Below are positions 1 through 9,814 of a stretch of DNA of 54,642 bases, one piece after another (position 1 is the stretch's first letter; every line of letters starts with the position of its first letter). The notes beneath the pieces are model-generated. The model was not told the origin of the DNA. It saw nothing but the letters and a program-made list of their open reading frames with translations, and made no database searches. A program made the translations under genes and the position numbers. This stretch comes from Alloscardovia omnicolens DSM 21503. Lineage in GTDB: Bacteria > Actinomycetota > Actinomycetes > Actinomycetales > Bifidobacteriaceae. The DNA is taken from contig NZ_ATVB01000012.1 in assembly GCF_000420505.1 (NCBI RefSeq), positions 1-54,642 on the forward strand. Reading direction: 5' to 3'.

Positions 1-1197
1 TGAATGTGCATCGCAGTGCTCGTTTGAAGGATTCGACGGTGATTTATATTTTGTCGGAGTCTTTCTCGGATCCCTCTCGTGTGCCGGGGTTGAAGGTGAG
101 TAAAGATGTGATGCCTTTTGTGCGTGAGCTTAAATCGAAGACGACGTCTGGTTTGATGTTGTCGTCTGGTTATGGTGGTGGTACGGCTAATTTGGAGTAT
201 ATGGCGTTGACGGGTTTGTCGATGAGTAATTTTGCTCCGTCTTTGAGTTCTCCGTATCAGCAGTTGGTTCCTACGCAAAAGTGGTCGGCGAGTGTGAACC
301 AGTTGTGGGGAGAGCAAGAATCCTTGGCATACCACCCATACTATTCGAATATGTATTCCCGTAATAGCGTATATAACAATTTCGAATTCTCACATTTTTA
401 TTCGTTGAGTGATCCAGAATATATTAATCCTAATTTTAGTCTCGGATCGTCGTTTTATGCAGCCGATAACGCAACCTATCTTGCAGTTCTTAATTCCTTA
501 AAAGAATCTAGTCAAGGCTCCCAATTTTATCATGCAAAACCACATGCCATACTATGCCTACTATCCGGATAATAATATCGAAATTAGTCCCGCAGAAGGA
601 TTTCTGTTAAAGGATAAGGAACAAGAAGCTATTCGTAATTATTCTAAAGGAATCGAATATACTGATCAATTTACGAGAGACTTTCTTAATGAACTTGATC
701 CTCTAGATAAGCCTGTAACTGTGGTATTCTATGGTGACCACTTACTTGGCATTTATCAGACTGCTTCTGATGATCCTGATAATTCTGTGGCTTTGCATGA
801 GACTGATTATTTTATTTGGTCGAATAAAGCGTCTGGTGTGGATAATGCGCAGGCTGCTCAAACGGCTACGAATAGTGCGTATACGTCTCCTAATTTCTTT
901 ACGGCTTAGTTGGCTGAACATCTCAACGCTAAGGTGAGCCCTTATATTGCGTTCTTAACAGCTCTACACGCCAAAGTTCCTGCCATGGAGCCTAAAGCTA
1001 GCTTTATGGTTCAAGGAGCATTAGATACACCTGATGGTCAGGCTTTGTACTTGGATAATGAGGATAATTATTTGGATGTGTCACAGGCTGATGAACAAAC
1101 CAAGCAGCTTTTGGACGATTACAAGCTGATTCAATACGATATTACGGCTGGAAAGAATTACTTAAAAAATACTGGTTTTATGAAGATATACGAATAA
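1..1197 (+). pseudogene. Broken LTA-synthase-like sulfatase (LtaS family), 5' end outside window
   Basis: The reading frame is open to the left edge, so the membrane-spanning N-terminal part presumably lies upstream. What is visible is an extracellular sulfatase-fold domain: a metal-binding ILSES motif, a GGGTANLE segment that probably carries the nucleophilic Thr, MQNHMPYY, and a YGDH metal site. LtaS-type enzymes transfer glycerol phosphate or related groups to envelope polymers. The gene is broken twice. A frameshift lies just before base 532, where frame 3 (ending SQFYH) gives way to frame 1 (MQNHMPYY). An in-frame TAG stop at 907-909 then splits the C-terminal part, which resumes at once in the same frame and ends at 1197. 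About the first 290 bases are GT-rich with different codon use from the rest, suggesting a mosaic origin. The pseudogene call is firm unless these are sequencing errors. Confidence 0.8.
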
Positions 1198-1308
1198 TAG
1201 CCGTATTTAGCTATTTGATGAGTGCACTCGGTTGTTGAAGAGAGAAATCCTCTGTTATAAGAAGAAATCTAGGAAGTGAAGGGCTCTCATTCCATCTTTC
1301 AATCCGAT

Positions 1309-1358
1309 ACACAATAGCTTGACCCCTGTTAACTTTAACAGGGGTCAAGCTATTGTGT
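1309..1358. terminator. Bidirectional terminator hairpin
   Basis: A perfect 22-bp inverted repeat (arms 1309-1330 and 1337-1358) with a six-base AACTTT loop lies between the converging sulfatase pseudogene and the GtrII gene. No long T tract follows on either side, but position and symmetry suit a shared terminator. Confidence 0.7.
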
Positions 1359-1370
1359 AGTTAGTGTATT

Positions 1371-3053
1371 TTAGAAGTTAACGATAATTATCCCATTGAT
1401 TTTTTGCACGCTTCCTTGAGCAGGCCAATGTGGCATAGATTGCGCGACTTTTTCTGCCTCCTTCTCTTGCTGGGCGTTTGGTAGCGCAAAGCTATAACCT
1501 TGGGTTCCCATAAATTGATTCTTGATCGAATCTCCATGCATTGTACTGAATGAAATTTCCATCACGGATCTACCGATGAGATCTAAATCATTACTCTTGT
1601 AAGTATCTGCATTGCCAGTGGCAGTATGAGTACCGATGTAGACAACTGGTTCTGAAGGATGCTCTGTATTAGCAACCTCTCCGATACGCTCAGCAAGTTG
1701 AGCGGCTAATCGTACATCTTGTTCGTAAATAACTTGTTCTGTGTAGAAAATTCGATTTGAGACTGAACCTTGCACGAAACCTACAGAAAATAACAATATC
1801 CAAGATATAACAGCAACAGTCTTAGGTGCACGTAATGTTGATTGAGTTGCAATTTCATAGGCAGTCATGAAGAAGAACCCGAAGGCATAAGCATAAACAT
1901 ACTCAGTACGAATGCTTGATATGCCACCTAACAAGACGTTCATTAGCAATGGAGAAATAAAAAGGGGTAGTGCAATAAGAGCAACTGAAGCAGGGGTTTT
2001 CTTTAGTATGAATCTAATCCATAATCCAATAAGGACAAAGGCGGCTAAGCATGTAAAAGCTACAGAATAATAAATTCTTTCGCCCAAATACATGCTTTGA
2101 GCATGGTGAATAATATTTCTTGCTATAACTCTGAGCCCATCTTTTCCCCAACGTATTTGGTCTTTCACATAGTCACTTGTTTCTGTGTGATAGTAGAAGA
2201 GCGCCAGTTTATTGACAAGAGCATACAGAAGGTATCCCAGAATACATAACACGGCTGGGACAATAATAAAGTTACGAATAGAATGTTCTTGCTTTCGAGT
2301 ATTCTGTTCCGATTCGTAGAAGTAATATACAAAAACCATCGCTACAGCTGAAATGAATAATGACAATTGTGCTGTATAAAGGCTAAAAGCAGCGCCAAGA
2401 AGAACTACTGCTGCTAAATAATAAATTGTAATAATTACTTTCTTATCTAGTTTTAAGAGATTTGAGAATAACGGATCTATCTCTAGCCGTTTCTGTGTAT
2501 TATGGCTAGTTGATAACAGGAAGGATGCATTAACATAAGCCATCACTGCAAAGGCGGTTATAGTCATACCAATGCATACGGAAGGAGATTGCAAAAGAAA
2601 ACCTAATTGTTCAGCCATAACAGGAGAAACAAAAATAGGAATTGCAAAAAAGGCAATATGCCATTGCTTTTTATGGTGTGAAATCTCATAAAATACATAA
2701 CCCCAGATAAAAACTGTAAGGGCGAAGAGAACAACAGTTAAGAAACCAGACAAAGCATTGTTATACCAATATGTTCCGGCTATTTTTTTTAGCCAAACAA
2801 AGCCGTAACGACTTAATTGAATCCAGGATTTGTAGAGTGCATCATGATTTTGAATAATCGCTTGGGTGTCAATAGAGAGAGTATTAGAGAATAGCTTTTG
2901 CCCAAAAGATGCAAGGAGAAATAGGAGCGAAAGCGAAAATTCCCAACGAATAGTCCATGCATAACTTTTAAATCCACTCCATGAGTAGTGTGCAGGACGG
3001 CTAACGCCTTCGCTGATTTTAGGTACGGAATGCGTGTTCGTTGTGTACGTCAT
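1371..3053 (-). CDS. GtrII-type membrane glucosyltransferase
   Basis: A 560-residue polytopic protein with about ten to twelve hydrophobic segments. Its N-terminal third has the pattern of the Glucos_trans_II (GtrII) family: a hydrophobic helix, a SIDTQAII stretch likely to face outside and hold acidic catalytic residues, SRYGFVWLK, then PVMAEQLGF. GtrII proteins are GT-C-like enzymes that move glucose from a polyprenyl-phosphate donor onto exported polysaccharide outside the membrane. They work with a GtrB donor-making transferase and a GtrA flippase, and both types occur elsewhere in this window (18239 and 35170). It is divergent from the RgpF-like gene across a 97-bp spacer. Family is fairly sure; the sugar and acceptor are inferred. 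Confidence 0.75.
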   Translation of the reverse strand: MTYTTNTHSVPKISEGVSRPAHYSWSGFKSYAWTIRWEFSLSLLFLLASFGQKLFSNTLSIDTQAIIQNHDALYKSWIQLSRYGFVWLKKIAGTYWYNNALSGFLTVVLFALTVFIWGYVFYEISHHKKQWHIAFFAIPIFVSPVMAEQLGFLLQSPSVCIGMTITAFAVMAYVNASFLLSTSHNTQKRLEIDPLFSNLLKLDKKVIITIYYLAAVVLLGAAFSLYTAQLSLFISAVAMVFVYYFYESEQNTRKQEHSIRNFIIVPAVLCILGYLLYALVNKLALFYYHTETSDYVKDQIRWGKDGLRVIARNIIHHAQSMYLGERIYYSVAFTCLAAFVLIGLWIRFILKKTPASVALIALPLFISPLLMNVLLGGISSIRTEYVYAYAFGFFFMTAYEIATQSTLRAPKTVAVISWILLFSVGFVQGSVSNRIFYTEQVIYEQDVRLAAQLAERIGEVANTEHPSEPVVYIGTHTATGNADTYKSNDLDLIGRSVMEISFSTMHGDSIKNQFMGTQGYSFALPNAQQEKEAEKVAQSMPHWPAQGSVQKINGIIIVNF

Positions 3054-3150
3054 TGATATTCTTCTTTCTTCATTTTATGAAGTGTTCATAGAGGAGTCAT
3101 ACACTGGTATAGTTATTTTATTGATTCTAGCGCACACTATGGGAGTATTT

Positions 3151-5055
3151 ATGTTATTACCGCAGACTGACGGTGTGAATCGTTTGGGAATTTTCTTTTT
3201 TTACGATGGACAAGGTGTGGTAGATGATTATGTATCTACATTACTCGCGGGTTTTCAGCCATTTTTCGCGGACCTTACTGTGGTAGTTAACGGCAAGCTC
3301 AACGACGAAGGTAAGGCTAAACTTGAAAAGTTTTCCCACAAGATTATTGTGCGTGAAAATAAAGGCTTAGACGTATGGGCTTATAAAACAGCACTTGATA
3401 GTTACGGCTGGGATAAGCTAGCGGATTTTGACGAAATTGTTTTATTTAACGCCACAATTATGGGTCCAGTTTATCCCTTTGCTGAAATGTTTAACGCTAT
3501 GGGGCAGAAAGACTTAGACTTCTGGGGTATTACAAAATTCCATAAAGTAGATGGAGATCCTTTCGGATACAGTCCTTTTGGCTATTTGCCAGAGCATATT
3601 CAGTCACATTTCCATGCATATAGGAAATCTTTGCACACATCGGAGGCATTTAAGAATTACTGGGATAACTTGCCAGAAATTAAAGACTACACACAATCAG
3701 TAGGAATGCACGAATCATTATTTACTAAGCGCTTTGCTGACCTTGGTTTTACATGGGATGTATATGTAGATACCTCAGATATGGAAGGCTTCTCTTATGG
3801 ACCTGTGACTTTTGCAGCTAAAGAACTCATTGAAAAAAAGCGTATGCCTATTTTCAAGCGTCGTTCTTTCTTCCATCCGTATTCCGATAGTATGACGCAG
3901 TCTGCTGGCACAGCAGCCTTGGAACTATTCGAGTATTTGCGTGATTACACTAATTTTGATACCGATCTCATTTGGGAAAATGCACTTCGTAGCATGAATA
4001 TGGCTGATATTCACAAGAATTTGCACTTGGATTTTGTGCTTCCAGATCAGCTAGCCGTGTCTTTGCCTGAGAATAAAAAATATGCTTTGGTCATGCATAT
4101 ATACTACCCAGATTTAGTAGATCAAACCTTACACTATGCTTATGCAATGCCAGAAGGATCAGACCTCATTTTAACGGTGGGATCCCAAGAGCTCATCGAT
4201 TTACTTACTGATAAGACGAAAGATATGCCGTATAACGTAGATATTCGTCGTATTGAAAATCGTGGTCGAGATGTCTCTGCTTTCCTAGTAGGAGCTGGAA
4301 AAGATTTAATAGCATACGATTATGTAGCTTTCATGCATGATAAGAAAGTAACGCAACTGACTCCCGGCACTAAGGGTGATGGTTTCCGTATTAAATGCTT
4401 TGAAAATATGTTAGCGTCAAAAGCATACGTATCACAGGTGATCCATTTATTCGAGTCTAATCCGCGCCTCGGTATGGCTATGCCTACGGGACCAAATCAT
4501 GCCGAGTATTTCCCAGGCTTTACCTTTAACTGGGGGCCGAATTTTGAAGGCACAAAGAAATTTATGGAAGACACACTCTCCATGAAAGTGCCATTAGATG
4601 AAGGTAAAGAAGTTGTTGCTCCGTTAGGTACAATGTTCTGGTTTAGACCTGAAGCGCTACATGGTTTGCTCGACCGTGATTGGAATTACGAGGATTTCCC
4701 TGCAGAACCTAATGGCATTGATGGCACTTTATTACATTTTATTGAACGTGCATATGGTTATGTACCTCAAGCTAACGGTTTTTTCACAGCGTATATCTTC
4801 TCCCAACGATTCGCGCGTGTAGAGATAACCAATCTGGAGTACGAAGTACGCGAATTGACAAAAGCAATTTCTAGCCCATGGATTCGTCCTGATTTGTATC
4901 AAACAACGCAAGCAATTTATGGGGGAAAAAGTTTCCGCGGCCATCTACGTACTTTGGTGGTGCTTAATCTTAAGCGAATTGCTAAGGCAATTCCAGGTGT
5001 ACGGGGCATTGCTCGACGCTTGTATAATCAGCGTAAACGACGCCAAGCGAAATAA
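3151..5055 (+). CDS. RgpF-like rhamnan synthesis glycosyltransferase
   Basis: A protein of about 634 residues of the rhamnan synthesis F (RgpF) family, which extends or decorates rhamnose-containing cell-wall polysaccharide in the cytoplasm using dTDP-rhamnose. Family signs are the N-terminal RLGIFFFYDGQG, the NKGLDVWAYK segment, the related NRGRDVSAFLVG in the second half, and DKKVTQL. The frame opens at 3034, but ATG at 3151 is preferred: it has GGGAG five bases upstream and gives the family's usual short N-terminus. ATG 3139 is the alternative. The acyltransferase gene follows after 15 bases, and the rml and exporter genes nearby supply precursor and export. The C-terminus is very basic. 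Confidence 0.82.
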   Translation: MLLPQTDGVNRLGIFFFYDGQGVVDDYVSTLLAGFQPFFADLTVVVNGKLNDEGKAKLEKFSHKIIVRENKGLDVWAYKTALDSYGWDKLADFDEIVLFNATIMGPVYPFAEMFNAMGQKDLDFWGITKFHKVDGDPFGYSPFGYLPEHIQSHFHAYRKSLHTSEAFKNYWDNLPEIKDYTQSVGMHESLFTKRFADLGFTWDVYVDTSDMEGFSYGPVTFAAKELIEKKRMPIFKRRSFFHPYSDSMTQSAGTAALELFEYLRDYTNFDTDLIWENALRSMNMADIHKNLHLDFVLPDQLAVSLPENKKYALVMHIYYPDLVDQTLHYAYAMPEGSDLILTVGSQELIDLLTDKTKDMPYNVDIRRIENRGRDVSAFLVGAGKDLIAYDYVAFMHDKKVTQLTPGTKGDGFRIKCFENMLASKAYVSQVIHLFESNPRLGMAMPTGPNHAEYFPGFTFNWGPNFEGTKKFMEDTLSMKVPLDEGKEVVAPLGTMFWFRPEALHGLLDRDWNYEDFPAEPNGIDGTLLHFIERAYGYVPQANGFFTAYIFSQRFARVEITNLEYEVRELTKAISSPWIRPDLYQTTQAIYGGKSFRGHLRTLVVLNLKRIAKAIPGVRGIARRLYNQRKRRQAK

Positions 5056-5070
5056 TTGAGGAGAGTAGAA

Positions 5071-6123
5071 GTGAGCCAAACAGTGCAATCACGCCGACCA
5101 CGGTTATTTTACCTAGATGCTGTGCGCGCTTTTGCAGCTATATTGATTGTTATTACGCATTTTAATAATCCTTTTTTGGTAACTCGTCCAGTTTTTGCAA
5201 ACTCGCCATTTGGAATTTATATTGGAGGATTAGGCGTTTCCCTATTTCTGATTATTTCCGGTGCTGCACTCATGTACACGCAAGGAGATAAGGAAAAGCT
5301 TAATCTGAGAACTTTTTACTCTAAAAGAGCATTAACGATTTACCCTATGTTCTGGATTGCTTTTCTAGTGGCGAACCTATTCCATTTGTGGCGTAGCGGA
5401 TGGCAATTTGGGCAAACCCCATGGTGGAGAATAATTTTCTCAGTTTTTGCGGTGGATGGTTATGTTGCTAATATGCATGTGTCTACTTTCTACACTCTAG
5501 GTGAGTGGTTCTTAGGTTTTATTCTTATTTTTTACGCGATCTTCCCGCTACTTCGAGTAGGAGTGAAAAAATATCCTGTACCAACTGCAGTTATTGTAGG
5601 TATTCTTTATGTCGTGACTATTCTGAGCAGTTTTACTGTTCTGCAATTACCTCAAGATTTACTCTTGACTGTGCGTCTTCCTGAGATTATTTTTGGTATG
5701 TATTTTGTGCGTTACATAAAGCACGTATCACATGCTGTGGGTGTTGGTTCTATGATCTTCTTGATATTGCAACAGTGGAAAGAGTTCTTGTCTGGGCCAT
5801 TAGCAGTTACCTTTGTAGGAATTGCATTCTTCTTAGCACTTGTATGGCTCTGCCAGCTTATTGGACAACCATCGAAGGTTATTGAATATCCAGTCAACTG
5901 GGTATCCAAATTCTCCTATGCGATTTTCCTAACGCATCATGTAATTATTGTGGATGTATTCGCATTGTTCTCCGACTATATGCACTGGTCTCAATTACAC
6001 ATATACGGTTTATTCCTGCTTGATTACGTGATTATTGCTATAGCATCCGTTGTTTTGTTCTACGTAGAAAAGTTTATTGTACGAGGCGGAACAGCAATAG
6101 GGAGGGTTCTCACTAAGAGTTGA
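5071..6123 (+). CDS. Acyltransferase-3 family membrane protein (polysaccharide O-acetylation)
   Basis: About 350 residues with roughly ten membrane segments and the acyltransferase 3 (OafA/NodX-like) opening: FYLDAVRAFAAILIVITHF with the conserved Arg and His, then GVSLFLIISGAAL and SKRALTIYP. Such proteins use cytoplasmic acyl-CoA to acetylate sugars of surface polysaccharides. GTG at 5071 is chosen as start because GAGGAGA sits six bases before it; the open frame begins 15 bases earlier at a TTG with no such site. It follows the RgpF-like gene almost directly, so it probably modifies the same rhamnan polymer. A long palindrome ends the transcription unit. Confidence 0.82.
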   Translation: MSQTVQSRRPRLFYLDAVRAFAAILIVITHFNNPFLVTRPVFANSPFGIYIGGLGVSLFLIISGAALMYTQGDKEKLNLRTFYSKRALTIYPMFWIAFLVANLFHLWRSGWQFGQTPWWRIIFSVFAVDGYVANMHVSTFYTLGEWFLGFILIFYAIFPLLRVGVKKYPVPTAVIVGILYVVTILSSFTVLQLPQDLLLTVRLPEIIFGMYFVRYIKHVSHAVGVGSMIFLILQQWKEFLSGPLAVTFVGIAFFLALVWLCQLIGQPSKVIEYPVNWVSKFSYAIFLTHHVIIVDVFALFSDYMHWSQLHIYGLFLLDYVIIAIASVVLFYVEKFIVRGGTAIGRVLTKS

Positions 6124-6139
6124 CCATAGAAAATACAAA

Positions 6140-6177
6140 TTGAGGCTCAGTAATCCATATGGATTACTGAGCCTCAA
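6140..6177. terminator. Bidirectional terminator palindrome
   Basis: A perfect 38-bp palindrome (19 bp per arm, centre CCATATGG) lies between the converging acyltransferase and epimerase genes. It would form a stable stem on either strand, with short A/T stretches outside the arms. Confidence 0.75.
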
Positions 6178-6199
6178 TACAAAGAAAAAGAGTTACGCT

Positions 6200-7033
6200 T
6201 TATGCCCCAAGAATGTCATGAATTTTAGTGGCATCTCCCCACACGCCTGGAGAATCATAAGGGCGATCTGGGAAAGCACCATAGTCGAGAATAATACTGA
6301 GATTATTATCGTGAATATACTGTTCTACGCGGTCAGCCAAACTCATTGGCTGACCAGTGCAACAATTAATAACGCCATTAATCTTATTTTGACCTACTGT
6401 TGCAGCGATTTGACGCGCTAGCTCATCTACATCAATAAAATCATATTTATTCTTACCAGTAGTGAAAGGGAACTTGTCTTTTCCCTCGTGAGCAGCCTGA
6501 TATAGTTTGGAGAAAATGGAATTACCATGGACATCATCTCCAACAATATAGTAAGCGCGAATCCACTGGAAAGTGGCATCGTAACGTTCAGCTAGACGTT
6601 TCGTAGCTTCGCGTAGAGCATTTTTGGCAATACCGTACATGGAAGCGGGGGCGCATGGTGTATTTTCATCGATGGCGCCCTCCCAGTAGCCGACTTCGTG
6701 CATCGAGCCCATTACTGCAATCTGCTTCAAACCTGCATTCAGCAGAGTTTCAATAAATGAATAGTGGCTGGAAAGATCTGCTAAATGAGCGTCAGAGTCA
6801 TGCTTAAAGCCATCACGCCATGCCATATGAAGGCACACATCTGGAGACCCTAACTTTTCAAAAATGTTATCCTGCGATTCAAAAAGATTAAACTGAATCT
6901 TTGTTGCCCTGTCGTCAATTCCTTCGGTGCGAATATCTGCTGCAACAACATCATGTCCTGCATCCAGAAGTGCAGTTACTACATGACGTCCAATGTATCC
7001 GCCTGCTCCTGTAACCAAAATTTTCTTTGTCAT
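6200..7033 (-). CDS. NAD-dependent sugar epimerase/dehydratase family protein
   Basis: A 277-residue extended short-chain dehydrogenase. It has the Rossmann nucleotide loop GAGGYIG at residues 8-14, an acidic residue at the end of the second strand (VVAADIRT), and the catalytic Y-x-x-x-K as YGIAK after an MGSMHEVGY strand carrying the Ser. It is shorter than RmlB or GalE (about 330 residues), which fits reductase or epimerase members acting on nucleotide-linked deoxysugars. Its place inside a rhamnan cluster suggests it makes or modifies a further nucleotide sugar, but the substrate cannot be read from sequence. It is divergent from the exporter operon. Confidence 0.75.
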   Translation of the reverse strand: MTKKILVTGAGGYIGRHVVTALLDAGHDVVAADIRTEGIDDRATKIQFNLFESQDNIFEKLGSPDVCLHMAWRDGFKHDSDAHLADLSSHYSFIETLLNAGLKQIAVMGSMHEVGYWEGAIDENTPCAPASMYGIAKNALREATKRLAERYDATFQWIRAYYIVGDDVHGNSIFSKLYQAAHEGKDKFPFTTGKNKYDFIDVDELARQIAATVGQNKINGVINCCTGQPMSLADRVEQYIHDNNLSIILDYGAFPDRPYDSPGVWGDATKIHDILGA

Positions 7034-7125
7034 AATTTCCTAGTCTAGCAGTGGTATATGTACCTTGAGCTAAACTATATGGAGTAAAGTTGCGTTTTCA
7101 CGCAAAATCTACAGAAAGGTTCCCC

Positions 7126-7989
7126 GTGGCAGGTACTTCTGAAATTGTTTCACAACCGGGTAGGAGCCGGGGCATTTTCGATGTTTCGCGCTATCGTTAT
7201 CTACTTGATTTACTTGTCCAGAAAGAAGTGCGGGTACGTTACCGCGGATCATGGCTGGGCATGGTGTGGACGTATGTGAAGCCTCTTACGCAGTTCATTG
7301 TTTTTTATGTTGCCATGGGAATCTTCTTAGGTATCGGGCGTGGAGGCGGTATACAAAATTACCCCGTCTATCTTTTTGCAGGCATTATTGTCACAAATTT
7401 CTTTACAGAAGCTTTTATGAGTGGCACGATGAGTGTTGTGTCTAATGCGGGGCTGATTAAGAAAATATATATGCCTCGAGAGCTTTTTCCTCTAGCGTCC
7501 TTGCGCGTTTCTTTAGTGCATTTCTTTCCTCAGTGGTTGGTTCTCGTTGGGGGTTCTATTCTTCTGGGATGGAAAGCAGACTTAGCGGGTCTTGTAGTGG
7601 CCTTAGTTGCTTTTATATCTTTAACTATGTTTGCTTTTGGTTTGGGTCTCTTCTTTGGCTCCGTTAATGTTTTCTTCCGAGACGCCCAAAATGTTACTGA
7701 TTTAGTCGCTATGGTTGCAATGTGGTTAGCTCCTAGTTTCTATACGTGGCATCAAGTGGCAAGTCAAGTTCCAGGGTGGGCGTTCCAGATATATATGGCA
7801 AATCCTATTGCTATTGCTGTTGAGGCATTCCATCGTGGTTTCTGGTGGGGGGCAACAGACGGAAGCTTTACTTTTGCGCATGGTTGGACAGTGAGTTTAA
7901 TTGCCAGTCTAGTTATTTCTATGATTGCGCTCATTATTGGTGAAATAACATTCCGTAAGCTTGAAGGCAATTTTGCCCAGGAAATGTAG
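7126..7989 (+). CDS. ABC-2 type polysaccharide exporter, permease subunit (Wzm/RgpC-like)
   Basis: About 287 residues with six membrane helices and the ABC-2 polysaccharide permease signature near the N-terminus: LLVQKEVRVRYRGSWLGMVWTYVKPL, where the VRYRGSxLG segment is the amphipathic entry helix. With the ATPase encoded next it forms the transporter moving lipid-linked polysaccharide from the inner to the outer face of the membrane. GTG 7126 is preferred because AGAAAGG lies six bases upstream. TTG 7090, with a GGAG five bases upstream, is possible and would add 12 residues. The stop is followed directly by the ATPase gene. Confidence 0.85.
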   Translation: MAGTSEIVSQPGRSRGIFDVSRYRYLLDLLVQKEVRVRYRGSWLGMVWTYVKPLTQFIVFYVAMGIFLGIGRGGGIQNYPVYLFAGIIVTNFFTEAFMSGTMSVVSNAGLIKKIYMPRELFPLASLRVSLVHFFPQWLVLVGGSILLGWKADLAGLVVALVAFISLTMFAFGLGLFFGSVNVFFRDAQNVTDLVAMVAMWLAPSFYTWHQVASQVPGWAFQIYMANPIAIAVEAFHRGFWWGATDGSFTFAHGWTVSLIASLVISMIALIIGEITFRKLEGNFAQEM

Positions 7990-7998
7990 GTGATAGTA

Positions 7999-8754
7999 GT
8001 GGCAGATAATGTACTTCCTGATGATGTATCTGTTCGTGTATCCGATGTATCTAAACGCTTCCACTTTCGAGTGAATCGTTCAATTAAAGAAGCGATTGTT
8101 AAGGCTTTTACGCCAAAATCGAAGCGTCGTCCTAACGAGACTTTTACTGCTTTAGATCATGTTAATTTTGATATTAAACGTGGTGAAACCGTTGGCTTGA
8201 TTGGTGTGAATGGCTCTGGAAAATCCACTCTCCTTAAATTAATGTCGGGTGTTATGCAACCTGATGATGGTGAGGTTTTGGTGCGTGGCACTATTGCAGG
8301 TTTGATTGAAGTGGGTGCAGGTTTTTCGCCAGATTTAACAGGTCGCGAAAATGTTTACCTCAATGGTGCGATTTTAGGAATGTCTAAAGAAGAAATCGAC
8401 GCCAAATATGATGACATTGTCGCGTTTAGCGAGATTGAACCTTTTATGGATACAGAGGTTAAGTTTTATTCCTCAGGTATGTTTTTGCGCTTAGCTTTTG
8501 CTGTTGCTGTACATTCTGATCCTGATGTGTTCTTAATTGATGAAATTTTAGCTGTGGGGGATGAAGCTTTCCAGCATAAGTGCATTATGCGATTAAAGGA
8601 GCAGCAAAAGCAAGGTCAAACCATGGTGTTGGTTTCTCATAGCGAAGATCAGATTAAGGCGCTTGCTGATCGATGCATTGTGATTTCTAAATCGCATCAG
8701 ATTTTTGATGGTAAACCTGATGAAGCTTTTGAAGTAATGCGCGCGCATCTATAA
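7999..8754 (+). CDS. ABC polysaccharide exporter, ATP-binding subunit (Wzt/RgpD-like)
   Basis: About 251 residues containing one ABC ATPase domain: Walker A GVNGSGKST near residue 70, GAGFSPDLTGREN as in teichoic-acid and O-antigen exporters, signature YSSGMFLRL, Walker B PDVFLIDE, D-loop AVGD, and the switch His in LVSHS. It powers the permease encoded just upstream. There is no long C-terminal sugar-recognition domain, so it resembles the short RgpD/TagH-core form rather than long Wzt proteins that read a terminal cap. GTG 7999 has AGGTGAT at suitable distance; GTG 7990, directly abutting the previous stop, is the alternative. Confidence 0.9.
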   Translation: MADNVLPDDVSVRVSDVSKRFHFRVNRSIKEAIVKAFTPKSKRRPNETFTALDHVNFDIKRGETVGLIGVNGSGKSTLLKLMSGVMQPDDGEVLVRGTIAGLIEVGAGFSPDLTGRENVYLNGAILGMSKEEIDAKYDDIVAFSEIEPFMDTEVKFYSSGMFLRLAFAVAVHSDPDVFLIDEILAVGDEAFQHKCIMRLKEQQKQGQTMVLVSHSEDQIKALADRCIVISKSHQIFDGKPDEAFEVMRAHL

Positions 8755-8758
8755 ATAA

Positions 8759-9796
<1,038 letters not shown>

Positions 9797-9814
9797 GGTC
9801 TAGGGGAATTACGC

